From Streptomyces sp. XM83C (GTDB lineage Bacteria > Actinomycetota > Actinomycetes > Streptomycetales > Streptomycetaceae), in contig NZ_JALLGL010000021.1 of assembly GCF_023072675.1 (NCBI RefSeq), positions 1 through 39,070 on the forward strand: DNA of 39,070 nt, given 5' to 3'. The notes under the pieces are model-generated. The model searched no databases and was not told the origin of the DNA. It saw only the letters and a program-made list of their open reading frames with translations. Shown piece after piece: positions 17,805-26,654 of this stretch. The stretch's first letter is position 1, and every line of letters starts with the position of its first letter. The position numbers were made by a program, and so were the translations under genes.

Positions 17805-19979
17805 CTACGACAGGTGGTCGTCCGCCTCCGGCTCCTCCCCGGCCGCGATCCGCTGCCAGAGCCGCTCGGCGATCTCCACGAGCGTTCCTTCCCCCGGCAC
17901 ACGCCACTGCTTGGGGCCCTGGACCGCGCTCCACTGCTCCTTCCAGTCCGCCTCGTTCCACATCTGGGAGACCAGCCCGGTCGGAGAGTAACGCCGGCCG
18001 TCGGCCTCCCAGAGAAGCGGCGCCTTGCGGTCGTTCACCCAGCTGGCACGACGACGCCGGGGATCGGCGTTGAGCCAGGCCCCGATGGCGAATTCCTCCG
18101 CAGCGCTGGGGGCGTACTCCAGAGGCGTACCGTCCTTGATCACGTCATGGTCCACGAGCAGGCGCACGGTCGGAGGCCTGCGCTGCCGTGTCTGCCCGGC
18201 AACCTTCAAGAGTGCGGCCAGATTCATGGGAGAGTCCGGCCCGTCGCCGCGTTCGAGCGTGCCGAGCACCGCCGATACCAGGCGCGCGCAGCGTTCCTCG
18301 TTCGCGAACGTGCTGGTGACGTAGCTTGCGGGGGTGAAAAGGGTATCGACGAGACTGATCAGAGCCGCCAACACCTGGCTCACCTGGTTCGGGATATCCG
18401 CGAGTACGCCCTCCCACTCCCGGTCGGAGTCTTCGAACCGGTCCCGCCCGATGCGCTGGAAGACCAGGTGGGCGACGAGGAGAGCCCCACTGTCCGCGAT
18501 GGCGGCCGGCCGTCCGGTGAGCTTCGCCCGGGTCTTCGTCAGCTCGTCACGTACCAGGCGCAATACCTGGACCGCGCGCCAGATCTGCTGAGCGCTCGGC
18601 TGTTGCCCGAAGAGACGCGTGTAAGCCCCGTTGGGCCCTTCGCTCCACAGGACGTTGGTCGAGCCCTTGACCCGGACGGCGAGCGACGAGTCCCGGTGCA
18701 TACAGGCCAGGGCGGTGGCCGCCTCTGTGACCGAGCAGCCCGACTCGGGTGCGGGGTCCAGCTCGCCCCTGCGGAAGACATATTCCTTGTCGAGGGAGAT
18801 ACGGAAGTCCTTCTGGATCTCGCTCTGAACGGGGTCGATGGCGATGAAGTCCCGGCGCTCCATGTGGTTCTGCGTGTTGGTGGCCTTGGTGATGGAATGA
18901 CCGAAGCCCTCCGGCGCCCCCTCCAGGGAGATGACGCGCACCATCACGTAGGCCTCCGCGACGGCGTCCGGGTCCTTCTCGTACGCCCGAAATGCCGAGG
19001 TGACCGTCTGTGCGCCATTGACGACGCTGGCGTTGCTCAGGGTGAGGATCGTCGGCTGCCCCACCGCTCGTTTGAGGGGATACTCCTGCACGATGTCGTC
19101 GCACTGCACCGTGATGCCGTTGTGGCGGTAGAGGAAGCCCTCGGGATCTTCCAGCATGGAGTCGACCATGGTCTGGTTGACTCCGGTGAGTCCGAGGGAG
19201 CGGCGGACGTTACGGTCGTAGAGGCGCTCGCCGTGCCCCTCGTGCTCGCCGTTGCCGCCGTACCAACGCGCCAGCTGGTCCGCGCTGACCTCACCGATCA
19301 CTGCCTTGAACGGGGTCTCGCGGGCGTACCACTCCCGGTTCATGGTCGCCTTGAGCGTGATCGGCTGGGGCTTGAGGTCTTCTCGGATGGCTCGATGGAA
19401 GTCGGCCTGGTTCACCACCCGGTACGTGACGGTCCGCCCGAGTCCGCCGAACTCACGGGCTGCCTCGTCCAGGATGTCGCGGGTCTCCTGGGAGAGGCGG
19501 CCGTCTCCCATCAGCGCGATGACCAGGTACACCTTGCAGGTGGGGAGCCGGAGGACACCGTGGACGCGGTCGGAGAGGAGCTGCAGCCGTTCGTTGAAGT
19601 GGTCGAGGTCGCGGTTGTCGAGCTTCTTCAAGCCGTGCACCAGCTTGAGGGCTGCCGCCGTGTCGAAACCGGCTGTCCCCTTGTCCTTCCACTTGGCCTG
19701 GATCAGATAGATCTCGGAGCCCGATGCAGAGAACGCCACACAGTCGATACCGAAGTCGTCACGGCCGTCGATGACCCCGGCCGCGGCCTCGTCAGAGGTG
19801 CAGTCCGTGAGGATGCGGGCCGCCTTCGCGGAGACGGCCCTCGACAACAGTGCCGTCTCGCGCTCCTTGGGGTCCTTCTTCTCGAAGTCCTCCATGGAGA
19901 TCCGCTGTCCGAACTCCTTCAGCAGCGCCTTCCGGATGTGCTGAACCTCCAGCGGCACGTCCTGCCCGCCCTGTCCCAT
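17805..19979 (-). CDS. AIPR-family protein (abortive infection phage resistance)
   Basis: This is a 724-residue protein. The N-terminal part (about 1-200) has a restriction-endonuclease-like pattern: GID (D79) followed by EIYLIQAKWKD with Q94-A-K96, resembling the D-(E/Q)xK core of Mrr-type nucleases. The middle (about 250-560) is the AIPR domain, with RNVRRSLG, a helix with MLEDPEGFLYRHNGITVQC, and VVNGAQTV (319-326). The last part (about 604-695) contains IKDGTPLEY, LLWEADGRRYSPTGLVSQ and WKEQWSAV, which by eye resembles RAMA-like domains thought to read DNA modification. AIPR proteins are named from phage-resistance loci and often lie beside restriction systems. Its own candidate promoter is at 20001-20029; a G-run lies just before the ATG. 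Nuclease activity and phage defence are inferences from motif and location. Confidence 0.88.
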   Translation of the reverse strand: MGQGGQDVPLEVQHIRKALLKEFGQRISMEDFEKKDPKERETALLSRAVSAKAARILTDCTSDEAAAGVIDGRDDFGIDCVAFSASGSEIYLIQAKWKDKGTAGFDTAAALKLVHGLKKLDNRDLDHFNERLQLLSDRVHGVLRLPTCKVYLVIALMGDGRLSQETRDILDEAAREFGGLGRTVTYRVVNQADFHRAIREDLKPQPITLKATMNREWYARETPFKAVIGEVSADQLARWYGGNGEHEGHGERLYDRNVRRSLGLTGVNQTMVDSMLEDPEGFLYRHNGITVQCDDIVQEYPLKRAVGQPTILTLSNASVVNGAQTVTSAFRAYEKDPDAVAEAYVMVRVISLEGAPEGFGHSITKATNTQNHMERRDFIAIDPVQSEIQKDFRISLDKEYVFRRGELDPAPESGCSVTEAATALACMHRDSSLAVRVKGSTNVLWSEGPNGAYTRLFGQQPSAQQIWRAVQVLRLVRDELTKTRAKLTGRPAAIADSGALLVAHLVFQRIGRDRFEDSDREWEGVLADIPNQVSQVLAALISLVDTLFTPASYVTSTFANEERCARLVSAVLGTLERGDGPDSPMNLAALLKVAGQTRQRRPPTVRLLVDHDVIKDGTPLEYAPSAAEEFAIGAWLNADPRRRRASWVNDRKAPLLWEADGRRYSPTGLVSQMWNEADWKEQWSAVQGPKQWRVPGEGTLVEIAERLWQRIAAGEEPEADDHLS

Positions 19980-20411
19980 CCAACCCCCTGCAACGAGAGA
20001 CTAGTTGGCATGTCAGCTTAGCCAGACAAACACGTTGATGCTGGCCATGGAGATTCCTGGTCATCGGCTTTCGCCGTGCCGCCCACTTGTCATTGCCGCC
20101 CTGCAAGCCCACGCTGGACGCCGGGAAGCGGAGGCCGCTCAACTGTCTCTGCTTCGCTCACGCACGACGAGCAAGTATCACTGCAGAACCGGTAGTCCCC
20201 GCCCCAAGCCACCGGCATATCCGGGTGCCGTCCGAGCCACCGGCATAGTTCAGACGCTCGGTTCCGGCCGCCAATGGGCCCGAATCGAGCATCCCTTTAC
20301 CACGGGCTCCCTCATGGCGGACCACTTCGACAACTCACCGCGTCCGGGTGGGTTCGGTCTGTCACCCTGTCGGCAGCAACCGACATACGACGGACTGTCC
20401 GGGAGTCGCCG
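19980..20411. other. 432-base divergent gap between AIPR and phosphatase genes
   Basis: No gene, tRNA-like structure or repeat is seen. The first 200 bases are visibly less GC-rich than the flanks and carry the candidate AIPR promoter. The right part should hold the promoter of the SpoIIE-type gene, whose ribosome binding site GGGAG is at 20401-20405. This gap is the right border of the accessory island as I read it; no inverted or direct repeat marks an insertion site. Confidence 0.5.
20001..20029 (-). promoter_or_regulatory. Candidate promoter of the AIPR gene
   Basis: On the minus strand TTGTCT (20029-20024) is followed after 17 bases by AACTAG (20006-20001). Transcription would begin about 15 bases before the ATG at 19979, a very short leader with a G-run that can act as ribosome binding site. 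Confidence 0.4.
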
Positions 20412-22445
20412 ATGGGGGCCGTTCCTGCGCAACGGGACACCGACACCCGTGCGGGCGACGCGCCCGTGCCCGGCACACACGAGCCCGGCCGCACCTACGC
20501 CACGCTGCCCGGCGGCTCCCTCGCGCCCGGCACCGCCCGCGACCTGGTCCGCGCCGCGCTGCGCGAATGGGCCGCCGACCCGGCGACGCCCGGCGCGCGG
20601 CAGCTGACCGACCGGCTCGCCGAGGACGCGATACTCGTCGTCAGCGAACTCGTCACCAACGCCGTCGTCCACGCCGGCACCGACGTCGGCCTGCTCTGCC
20701 GCCTGGAGCCCGCCGGGCACATCGTCGTCGAGGTCTCCGACCAGCACCCCGCCCGCGCCCCGCGCGACGGCGGCACCGGCCGCACCGACCCGGCGGCTCC
20801 GGCGTACGACACCCCCGAGCACGGGCGCGGACTGCGCCTCGTCGCCACTCTCGCCGAGTCCTGGGGCATCACCTACCGGCGCGGCGCCAAGACCGTCTGG
20901 GTCCGGCTGTCCCCCTCCGACGACGCCCACACCGTCCCCGACACCCCCGCCGACGCCCTCGACGTCCCCCTGGACGCCGCCCTGGACGTCGCCGGAGGGC
21001 TCGCCCCGGAGCCCGGCTGCGGCGGGCGGGACCGCGAGTGGCTCGGGCGCGGCGCGCTGTCCTTCCTCGCCGAGGCCTCCGATCTGCTCGCCGGGCAGCT
21101 CGACGAGGACTTGGTCGCCGCGCTCACCGGACAGCTGATCGTGCCGAGGCTCGCCGACTGGTGCGCGGTGTGGCTGGAGGACGAGATCACCGGCCGCGGC
21201 CGCTGGGGCACCGGCACGGGGGGTCTCGTATCGCGGCCCGCGCGTGTCTGGCACACCGACGAACACCTTGTCGAGGACCTGCGCCGCGCCCTGGAGAAGG
21301 AACCGCCCGTACCGCCGGACCTGCTCGGTTCCGGCCCGGTGCCGTATCCGTACCCGTATCCGTACCCGTATCCGTACCCGTGGCCTCCGGCCGCCTCCGG
21401 CCCGTCCGCCGGTGCCGCGCCCGCCGTCCCTGCTGGTGCCGCGCCCGCCGCCCCTGCCGGTGCCGCGCCCGCCGTCCCTGTCGAGGCCGTCCCCGCCGGT
21501 GCCGCCCTCGCCTACCGGCTCGTCGCCGGGGGTCGGCCCCTCGGCACGCTCGTCATCGGACAGGCCGGCGTGGCACGGTTCCCCGACGAGGTCACCGGCC
21601 TGGTGGAGGACCTCAGCCGGCGCGTCGCCCTCGCCATCGGCGCCGCCCGCCAGTACGCCCGGCAGGCCACCATCAGCGCCGTGCTCCAGCGCGGCCTGCT
21701 GCCCGGCGCGCTCCCCGAGATCCCCGGCATGAGCAGCGCCCTCGTCCATGAGCCGTGCGACATCGGCGGACCCAGCGGCGACTTCTACGACCTCTTCCCG
21801 GCCGGTGAGGGCCGCTGGTGCTTCGCCGTCGGCGACGTCCAGGGCAAGGGCCCCGAGGCGGCCGTCGTCATCGGCCTCGCCCGGCCCTGGCTGCGGCTGC
21901 TCGCCCGCGAGGGATACGGCGTCGCCGACGTCCTCGACCGCCTCAACCAGCTCCTCCTCGACGACGCCACCGAGGCCGCGGACGCCGCCGCCCGCGCCCT
22001 GGCCGGCCCCACCGCCCCGGCCGACGGCACGCAGAACCGCTTCCTCTCCCTCCTCTACGGCGAACTCGTCCCCCACGAGGGAGGCGTCCGCTGCACCCTC
22101 GCCGCCGCCGGGCACCCCCTGCCGCTCGTCCTCGGCCCCGACGGCGCCGTACGGACCGCCGCCCGGCCGCAGACCCTGCTCGGCGTCGTCGAGGACGAGA
22201 CGTACATCAGCGAGACGGTGGAGCTGCGCCCCGGCGACACCCTGCTGTGCGTCACCGACGGCGTCACGGAGCGGCGCAGCGGCTCCCGTCAGTTCGACGA
22301 CGGCGACGGCCTCGCCGGAGCCCTCGCCGGATGCGCCGGGCTCCGCGCCGAGGAGATCGCGACCCGGATACGGCGGCTCGTGCACGAGTTCGGAGGACAG
22401 CCCCCGGAGGACGACCTGGCCCTGCTGGTGCTCCAGGCCGGGTGA
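20412..22445 (+). CDS. SpoIIE/PP2C-family serine phosphatase with N-terminal HATPase and GAF-like region
   Basis: The protein has 677 residues. An anti-sigma-type HATPase comes first (about 40-168: ELVTNAVVHAG at 79-89, D110, HGRGLRLV at 137-144). A GAF-like region (about 205-260 and 365-430) is split by a low-complexity linker with a Pro-Tyr repeat (311-324) and Gly-Ala-Pro repeats (from 334). The PP2C domain is last (about 455-677): SGDFYDLF, FAVGDVQGKGPEAA, CVTDGVTERR and EDDLALLVL hold the metal-binding acids. Such kinase-phosphatase fusions control sigma factors through anti-sigma antagonists in response to stress or development. The ATG at 20412 follows GGGAG by six bases. The gene stands alone, 61 bases before hemW. 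Partners and signals are unknown. Confidence 0.92.
   Translation: MGAVPAQRDTDTRAGDAPVPGTHEPGRTYATLPGGSLAPGTARDLVRAALREWAADPATPGARQLTDRLAEDAILVVSELVTNAVVHAGTDVGLLCRLEPAGHIVVEVSDQHPARAPRDGGTGRTDPAAPAYDTPEHGRGLRLVATLAESWGITYRRGAKTVWVRLSPSDDAHTVPDTPADALDVPLDAALDVAGGLAPEPGCGGRDREWLGRGALSFLAEASDLLAGQLDEDLVAALTGQLIVPRLADWCAVWLEDEITGRGRWGTGTGGLVSRPARVWHTDEHLVEDLRRALEKEPPVPPDLLGSGPVPYPYPYPYPYPYPWPPAASGPSAGAAPAVPAGAAPAAPAGAAPAVPVEAVPAGAALAYRLVAGGRPLGTLVIGQAGVARFPDEVTGLVEDLSRRVALAIGAARQYARQATISAVLQRGLLPGALPEIPGMSSALVHEPCDIGGPSGDFYDLFPAGEGRWCFAVGDVQGKGPEAAVVIGLARPWLRLLAREGYGVADVLDRLNQLLLDDATEAADAAARALAGPTAPADGTQNRFLSLLYGELVPHEGGVRCTLAAAGHPLPLVLGPDGAVRTAARPQTLLGVVEDETYISETVELRPGDTLLCVTDGVTERRSGSRQFDDGDGLAGALAGCAGLRAEEIATRIRRLVHEFGGQPPEDDLALLVLQAG
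21342..21383 (+). repeat. In-gene 12-bp tandem repeat encoding Pro-Tyr
   Basis: CCGTATCCGTAC is repeated three times and followed by CCGTGG, encoding a Pro-Tyr run closed by Pro-Trp (residues 311-324 of the phosphatase). From about 21411 to 21482 another 24-base unit beginning GGTGCCGCGCCC repeats three times and encodes Gly-Ala-Ala-Pro blocks. Both are in frame and prone to slippage. Confidence 0.85.
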
Positions 22446-22506
22446 GCGGGCACCCGCCCTCGACCGAGGCGGCCGGTGCACCGCCGGGTGCTGGACAATG
22501 GAACCC

Positions 22507-23736
22507 ATGCCTTCCGCTCTCCCCGACGGCGAGCCCGTCCCCGCCGACGGCGCTCTGCCCCCGCACGCGCTCGGGGCCGCCGACCGCCCCCTCGGCTTCT
22601 ACCTGCACGTCCCCTACTGCGCGACCCGCTGCGGCTACTGCGACTTCAACACCTACACCGCGACCGAGCTGCGCGGCACCGGCGGCGTCCTCGCCTCCCG
22701 CGACAACTACGCCGACACCCTCACCGACGAGATCCGCCTCGCCCGCAAGGTCCTCGGCGACGACCCGCGCCCCGTCCGCACCGTCTTCGTCGGCGGCGGC
22801 ACCCCCACCCTCCTCGCGGCGGACGACCTCGTGCGCATGCTCGCCGCGATCCGCGACGAGTTCGGCCTCGCCGACGACGCCGAGATCACCACCGAGGCCA
22901 ACCCGGACTCCGTCGACCCCGCCTACCTGGCCACTCTCCGTGAGGGCGGGTTCAACCGGATCTCCTTCGGCATGCAGAGCGCGAGGCAGCACGTCCTGCG
23001 GATCCTCGACCGCACCCACACCCCCGGCCGCCCCGAGGCCTGCGTCGCCGAGGCCCGCGCCGCCGGCTTCGAACACATCAACCTCGACCTGATCTACGGC
23101 ACGCCCGGCGAGAGCGACGACGACTGGCGCGCCTCCCTGGACGCGGCCCTCGGCGCCGGCCCCGACCACATCAGCGCCTACGCCCTCATCGTCGAGGAGG
23201 GCACCCAGCTGGCCCGCCGCATCCGCCGCGGCGAGATCCCCATGACCGACGACGACGTTCACGCCGACCGCTACCTCATCGCCGAGGAGACCCTGTCCGC
23301 GGCGGGCTTCCACTGGTACGAGGTGTCCAACTGGGCGACCTCCGAGGCCGGGCGCTGCCTGCACAACGAGCTGTACTGGCGGGGCGCCGACTGGTGGGGC
23401 GCGGGCCCCGGCGCCCACTCCCACATGGGCGGCGTGCGCTGGTGGAACGTCAAGCACCCCGGAGCGTACGCGGCGGCGCTCGCCGAGGGGCGCTCCCCCG
23501 GCGCGGGGCGTGAGATCCTCACCGACGAGGACCGGCGCGTCGAACGCGTCCTGCTGGAGCTGCGGCTGCGGGACGGCGTACCCCTGTCCCTGCTGAAGGA
23601 GGACGGCCTCGCCGCGTCCCGCCGCGCCCTCGCCGACGGACTGCTCCAGCAGCGGCCGTACGACGAGGGCAGGGCCGTGCTCACCCTGCGCGGCCGGCTC
23701 CTCGCCGACGCGGTGGTCAGGGACCTGGTCGACTGA
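22507..23736 (+). CDS. hemW: Radical SAM heme chaperone HemW (coproporphyrinogen III oxidase-like)
   Basis: This 409-residue radical SAM protein carries the Cys motif HVPYCATRCGYCDF with C38, C42 and C45, which bind a 4Fe-4S cluster. FVGGGTPTLL, the SAM-binding strand with NPDSVD, the conserved INLDLIYGTPGES, and GPGAHSHMGG follow, as in HemW. HemW proteins bind heme and deliver it to respiratory enzymes; they were long annotated as oxygen-independent coproporphyrinogen oxidases. An ATG at 22498 in the same frame is possible, but the chosen start begins the conserved region. The gene follows the phosphatase gene by 61 bases and ends before a nested hairpin shared with the convergent DUF3097 gene. 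Confidence 0.94.
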   Translation: MPSALPDGEPVPADGALPPHALGAADRPLGFYLHVPYCATRCGYCDFNTYTATELRGTGGVLASRDNYADTLTDEIRLARKVLGDDPRPVRTVFVGGGTPTLLAADDLVRMLAAIRDEFGLADDAEITTEANPDSVDPAYLATLREGGFNRISFGMQSARQHVLRILDRTHTPGRPEACVAEARAAGFEHINLDLIYGTPGESDDDWRASLDAALGAGPDHISAYALIVEEGTQLARRIRRGEIPMTDDDVHADRYLIAEETLSAAGFHWYEVSNWATSEAGRCLHNELYWRGADWWGAGPGAHSHMGGVRWWNVKHPGAYAAALAEGRSPGAGREILTDEDRRVERVLLELRLRDGVPLSLLKEDGLAASRRALADGLLQQRPYDEGRAVLTLRGRLLADAVVRDLVD

Positions 23737-23757
23737 GCCGAGCGGCCGGCGCCGGGC

Positions 23758-23813
23758 GTCCGGTGGCCTCAGCGCGCCCCTGAGGCCCAAGCGCATCCCC
23801 GACGCCACCGGAC
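23758..23813. terminator. Nested hairpin between convergent hemW and DUF3097 genes
   Basis: An outer 10-bp perfect stem joins GTCCGGTGGC (23758-23767) and GCCACCGGAC (23804-23813); an alternative inner 8-bp stem joins GGCCTCAG (23765-23772) and CTGAGGCC (23780-23787). It begins 21 bases after the hemW stop and can act in both directions. Confidence 0.7.
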
Positions 23814-23883
23814 CGACCCCGCTCAGGCCCTCGCCGGGCTCGGTGCGCTCCCGCCCGTCTCGGCGTGCTCCGGCCCCGCCCCC

Positions 23884-24690
23884 TCAGGGCACCGTCACAT
23901 GGTCGATGAGGCGTTCGACACACCCCAGCAGCTCCGGCTCCAGATCCTTGTACGACCGCACCCGCTTCAGGATCGCCTGCCACACCGCGCCCGTGTTGTC
24001 CGACGGCCAGCCCAGCGCCCGGCACACCCCCGTCTTCCAGTCCTGCCCGCGCGGCACCGGCGGCCACGCCGGGATGCCCAGCGACGACGGCTTCACCGCC
24101 TGCCAGATGTCGATGTACGGATGGCCCACCACCAGCGCGTGCTCACTCGTCACCGACTCGGCGATCCGCCACTCCTTCGACCCCGGCACCAGATGGTCCA
24201 CCAGCACACCCAGCCGTGCGTCCGGGCCCGGCGCGAACGCCTCCACGATCGCCGGGAGATCGTCCACGCCCTCCAGGTACTCCACGACCACGCCCTCGAT
24301 GCGCAGGTCGTCGCCCCACACCTTCTCGACCAGCTCCGCGTCGTGCCGGCCCTCCACGTAGATACGGCCCGCGCGCGCCACCCGGGCCCGGGCGCCGGGC
24401 ACGGCCACCGAACCGGACGCCGTACGCGACGGCCGTACCGGAGCGGCGGCTGCCGGCCTCACCAAGGTCACCGGGCGGCCCTCCAGCAGGAAACCGCGCG
24501 GCTCCAGCGGGAACACCCGGTGCTTGCCGAAACGGTCCTCCAGGGTGACCGTGCCCGCCTCGCAGCGGATCACCGCCCCACAGAAGCCCGTACCGGCCTC
24601 CTCCACCACCAGGCCGGGCTCCGCAGGCACCTCGGCGACCGGCTTCGGCTTCTTCCAGGGCGGGGTCAGATCGGGGGAGTACTGCCGCAT
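23884..24690 (-). CDS. DUF3097 domain protein
   Basis: This 268-residue protein shows the DUF3097 pattern of actinobacteria: MRQYSPDLTPPWKKPKP at the start, TLEDRFGKHRVFPLEPRGF near residues 50-68, a long acidic region RIYVEGRHDAELVEKVWGDD, and VLVDHLVPGSKEWRIAE. The segment with VEGRHDAE and DHL resembles a Toprim-like arrangement, so a nucleic-acid or phosphate-transfer role is possible; no activity is established that I know of. The ATG at 24690 was chosen because MRQYSPDL is the usual start; a GTG two codons upstream (24696) is also possible, and neither has a clear ribosome binding site. It lies 42 bases after the metallo-hydrolase gene on the same strand and converges with hemW. Confidence 0.88.
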   Translation of the reverse strand: MRQYSPDLTPPWKKPKPVAEVPAEPGLVVEEAGTGFCGAVIRCEAGTVTLEDRFGKHRVFPLEPRGFLLEGRPVTLVRPAAAAPVRPSRTASGSVAVPGARARVARAGRIYVEGRHDAELVEKVWGDDLRIEGVVVEYLEGVDDLPAIVEAFAPGPDARLGVLVDHLVPGSKEWRIAESVTSEHALVVGHPYIDIWQAVKPSSLGIPAWPPVPRGQDWKTGVCRALGWPSDNTGAVWQAILKRVRSYKDLEPELLGCVERLIDHVTVP

Positions 24691-24732
24691 TCGCACGACG
24701 ATAGGAGAAGTCGCCGCCCGTTCCGGTGAAGA

Positions 24733-25494
24733 TCAGCGCGACACGCCGAAACGGGCCGCCAGCTCGTCCCGCTGCCGCCGCACGAACGCCGCGTCCACCA
24801 CCGCCCCGTGCCCCGGCACGTACAGCGCGTCCTCGTCGCCCAGCGCCAGCAGCCGGTCCAGCGCGTCCGGCCACCGCGACGGCACCGCGTCCGGGCCCGC
24901 CTGCGGCTCCCCGGACTCCTCCACCAGGTCCCCGCAGAACACCACCTCCGGCTCGCCCGGCACCAGCACCACCAGGTCGTGCGCGGTGTGACCCGGCCCC
25001 ACGTTCGCCAGCAGCACCTGCCGGCCGCCGCCCAGGTCCAGCGTCCACTCGCCCGACACCGTGTGCCGCACCGGCACCAGCGCCTCCACCGCCTCCTCCG
25101 CGGCGCCCGCGTCCAGACCGTTGCGCACAGCGTCCGCGTACAGCTCCTCCCGGTCACGCGCGCGTGCCAGCACCGCGTCCACGCCCACCGCGCCGAACAC
25201 CTCCGCGCCCGCGCACGCCGCCGCCCCGAATGCATGGTCGAAGTGCGGATGCGTCAGCGCGAGATGAGTCACACGCCCCCCGCACAACCCCTCCGCCTCG
25301 GCCCGCAGCCGGGCCCCCTCCGCCAGGCTCGACCCCGCGTCGATCAGCAGCGCCGCGCCCTCGCCCGCCACCAGCCCTGCCGTGCAGTCCCACACCGGCA
25401 GCCGGCACCGCCCGACCCCCGCCGCCAACCGCTCCCAGCCCGCCTCTTCCCAAGTCACGTCCACAGAGGCGACGCTAGCTGCCGTGACGGCCAC
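24733..25494 (-). CDS. MBL-fold metallo-hydrolase
   Basis: The protein has about 253 residues with an intact metallo-beta-lactamase zinc site. The [12 protein letters not shown] motif supplies the HxHxDH residues, VGPGHTAHD the next histidine, FCGDLVEES the bridging aspartate, and VPGHGAVVD the last histidine. It is a general hydrolase of this superfamily; the substrate cannot be deduced. The start is uncertain: a GTG at 25494 is preceded by GGGA at a short distance and was chosen; a GTG at 25464 closer to the conserved part is possible. The frame is open further upstream across the CIRCE operator, which is not credible as coding. It is divergent from hrcA, with the hrcA promoter region immediately upstream, and may form a unit with DUF3097. 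Confidence 0.85.
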   Translation of the reverse strand: MAVTAASVASVDVTWEEAGWERLAAGVGRCRLPVWDCTAGLVAGEGAALLIDAGSSLAEGARLRAEAEGLCGGRVTHLALTHPHFDHAFGAAACAGAEVFGAVGVDAVLARARDREELYADAVRNGLDAGAAEEAVEALVPVRHTVSGEWTLDLGGGRQVLLANVGPGHTAHDLVVLVPGEPEVVFCGDLVEESGEPQAGPDAVPSRWPDALDRLLALGDEDALYVPGHGAVVDAAFVRRQRDELAARFGVSR

Positions 25495-25571
25495 ACGGTC
25501 CCGTCGATCACCACGACGGGACCGACCTTGCCCCCGGTGTACCCCACAGCCGTACACTGGGCCGGGGAAGT

Positions 25572-25598
25572 CTGGCACTCGGACGCGCAGAGTGCCAG
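25572..25598 (+). promoter_or_regulatory. CIRCE operator (HrcA-binding site)
   Basis: CTGGCACTC, nine bases, GAGTGCCAG: a perfect 9-9-9 inverted repeat that agrees with the CIRCE consensus in its GCACTC/GAGTGC core. It lies 39 bases before the hrcA ATG. A -35-like TTGCCC at 25528 and a -10-like TACACT at 25553-25558 lie just upstream, so HrcA bound here would block transcription. HrcA therefore represses its own operon. Confidence 0.95.
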
Positions 25599-25637
25599 GC
25601 GGGACGCAAGGGGACGACTTCTGGAGGTGTGCGCGCG

Positions 25638-26654
25638 ATGCTGAGTGAACGCAGGCTTCAGGTACTGCGCGCGATCGTCCAGGACTACGTCGGCACCGAG
25701 GAGCCCGTCGGCTCCAAGGCGCTGACGGAGCGGCACAACCTCGGCGTCTCCCCGGCCACGGTCCGCAACGACATGGCGGCCCTGGAGGAGGAGGGATACA
25801 TCGCCCAGCCGCACACCAGCGCCGGGCGCATCCCCACCGACAAGGGCTACCGGCTCTTCGTCGACAAGCTCGCCGGCGTCAAGCCGATGACCCCGCCGGA
25901 GCGCCGCGCCATCCAGAACTTCCTGGAGGGCGCCGTCGACCTCGACGACGTCGTCGCCCGGACGGTACGGCTGCTCGCGCAGCTCACACGGCAGGTCGCC
26001 GTGGTGCAGTACCCCTCGCTGACCCGCTCCACGGTGCGGCACGTCGAACTGCTGTCACTCGCCCCCGCGCGCGTGATGCTCGTGCTGATCACCGACACGG
26101 GCCGGGTCGAGCAGCGGATGGTCGACTGCCCGGCGCCCTTCGGCGAGACGTCCCTGGCCGACCTGCGCGCCCGGCTCAACAGCCGGGTCGCCGGACGCCG
26201 CTTCACGGACGTCCCCAAACTGGTGGAAGACCTGCCCGAGGCCTTCGAGGTCGAGGACCGCGGTACGGTCTCGACGGTGCTCTCCACGCTGCTGGAGACG
26301 CTCGTCGAGGAGAACGAGGAGCGGCTGATGATCGGCGGCACCGCCAATCTGACCCGCTTCGCGCATGACTTCCCCCTCACGATCCGGCCGGTGCTGGAGG
26401 CGCTGGAGGAGCAGGTCGTGCTCCTGAAGCTGCTCGGCGAGGCGAAGGATCCGGGCGTGACCGTGCGTATCGGTCATGAGAACGCCCACGAAGGACTCAA
26501 CTCCACGTCCGTCGTGTCGGTGGGCTACGGTTCGGGCGGCGAGGCGGTTGCCAAGCTCGGCGTGGTCGGACCGACCCGCATGGACTACCCGGGAACGATG
26601 GGAGCGGTACGCGCAGTGGCACGGTACGTCGGACAGATCCTGGCGGAGTCGTAG
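25638..26654 (+). CDS. hrcA: Heat-inducible transcription repressor HrcA
   Basis: This 338-residue repressor controls heat-shock genes through CIRCE elements. The winged-helix N-terminus reads [18 protein letters not shown], then [31 protein letters not shown] (about 25-55, recognition helix), [15 protein letters not shown], and a C-terminal dimerisation region with ESNxx-like and [18 protein letters not shown] at the end. The ATG at 25638 follows a GGAGG (25623-25627) by 10 bases; a GTG at 25629 lies only one base from it and is less likely. Its perfect CIRCE site is 39 bases upstream, so autoregulation is expected. The stop is directly followed by the dnaJ GTG with no spacer, so both are one operon. 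Confidence 0.97.
   Translation: MLSERRLQVLRAIVQDYVGTEEPVGSKALTERHNLGVSPATVRNDMAALEEEGYIAQPHTSAGRIPTDKGYRLFVDKLAGVKPMTPPERRAIQNFLEGAVDLDDVVARTVRLLAQLTRQVAVVQYPSLTRSTVRHVELLSLAPARVMLVLITDTGRVEQRMVDCPAPFGETSLADLRARLNSRVAGRRFTDVPKLVEDLPEAFEVEDRGTVSTVLSTLLETLVEENEERLMIGGTANLTRFAHDFPLTIRPVLEALEEQVVLLKLLGEAKDPGVTVRIGHENAHEGLNSTSVVSVGYGSGGEAVAKLGVVGPTRMDYPGTMGAVRAVARYVGQILAES

Noticed and set aside
12808-19979. Reading the methylases plus AIPR as a BREX or DISARM system
   Set aside because: No PglZ, BrxC, BrxL, DrmA/B or related genes are present; the HsdR-HsdS-HsdM layout is clearly type I restriction.
7456-20411. Prophage or integrative element boundaries around the island
   Set aside because: No integrase, tRNA gene, excisionase or matched flanking repeat was found at either side.
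24733-25578. Longer version of the MBL-fold protein starting near 25578
   Set aside because: The extension would cover the CIRCE operator and the hrcA promoter region and reads as Arg/Gly-rich non-protein sequence.
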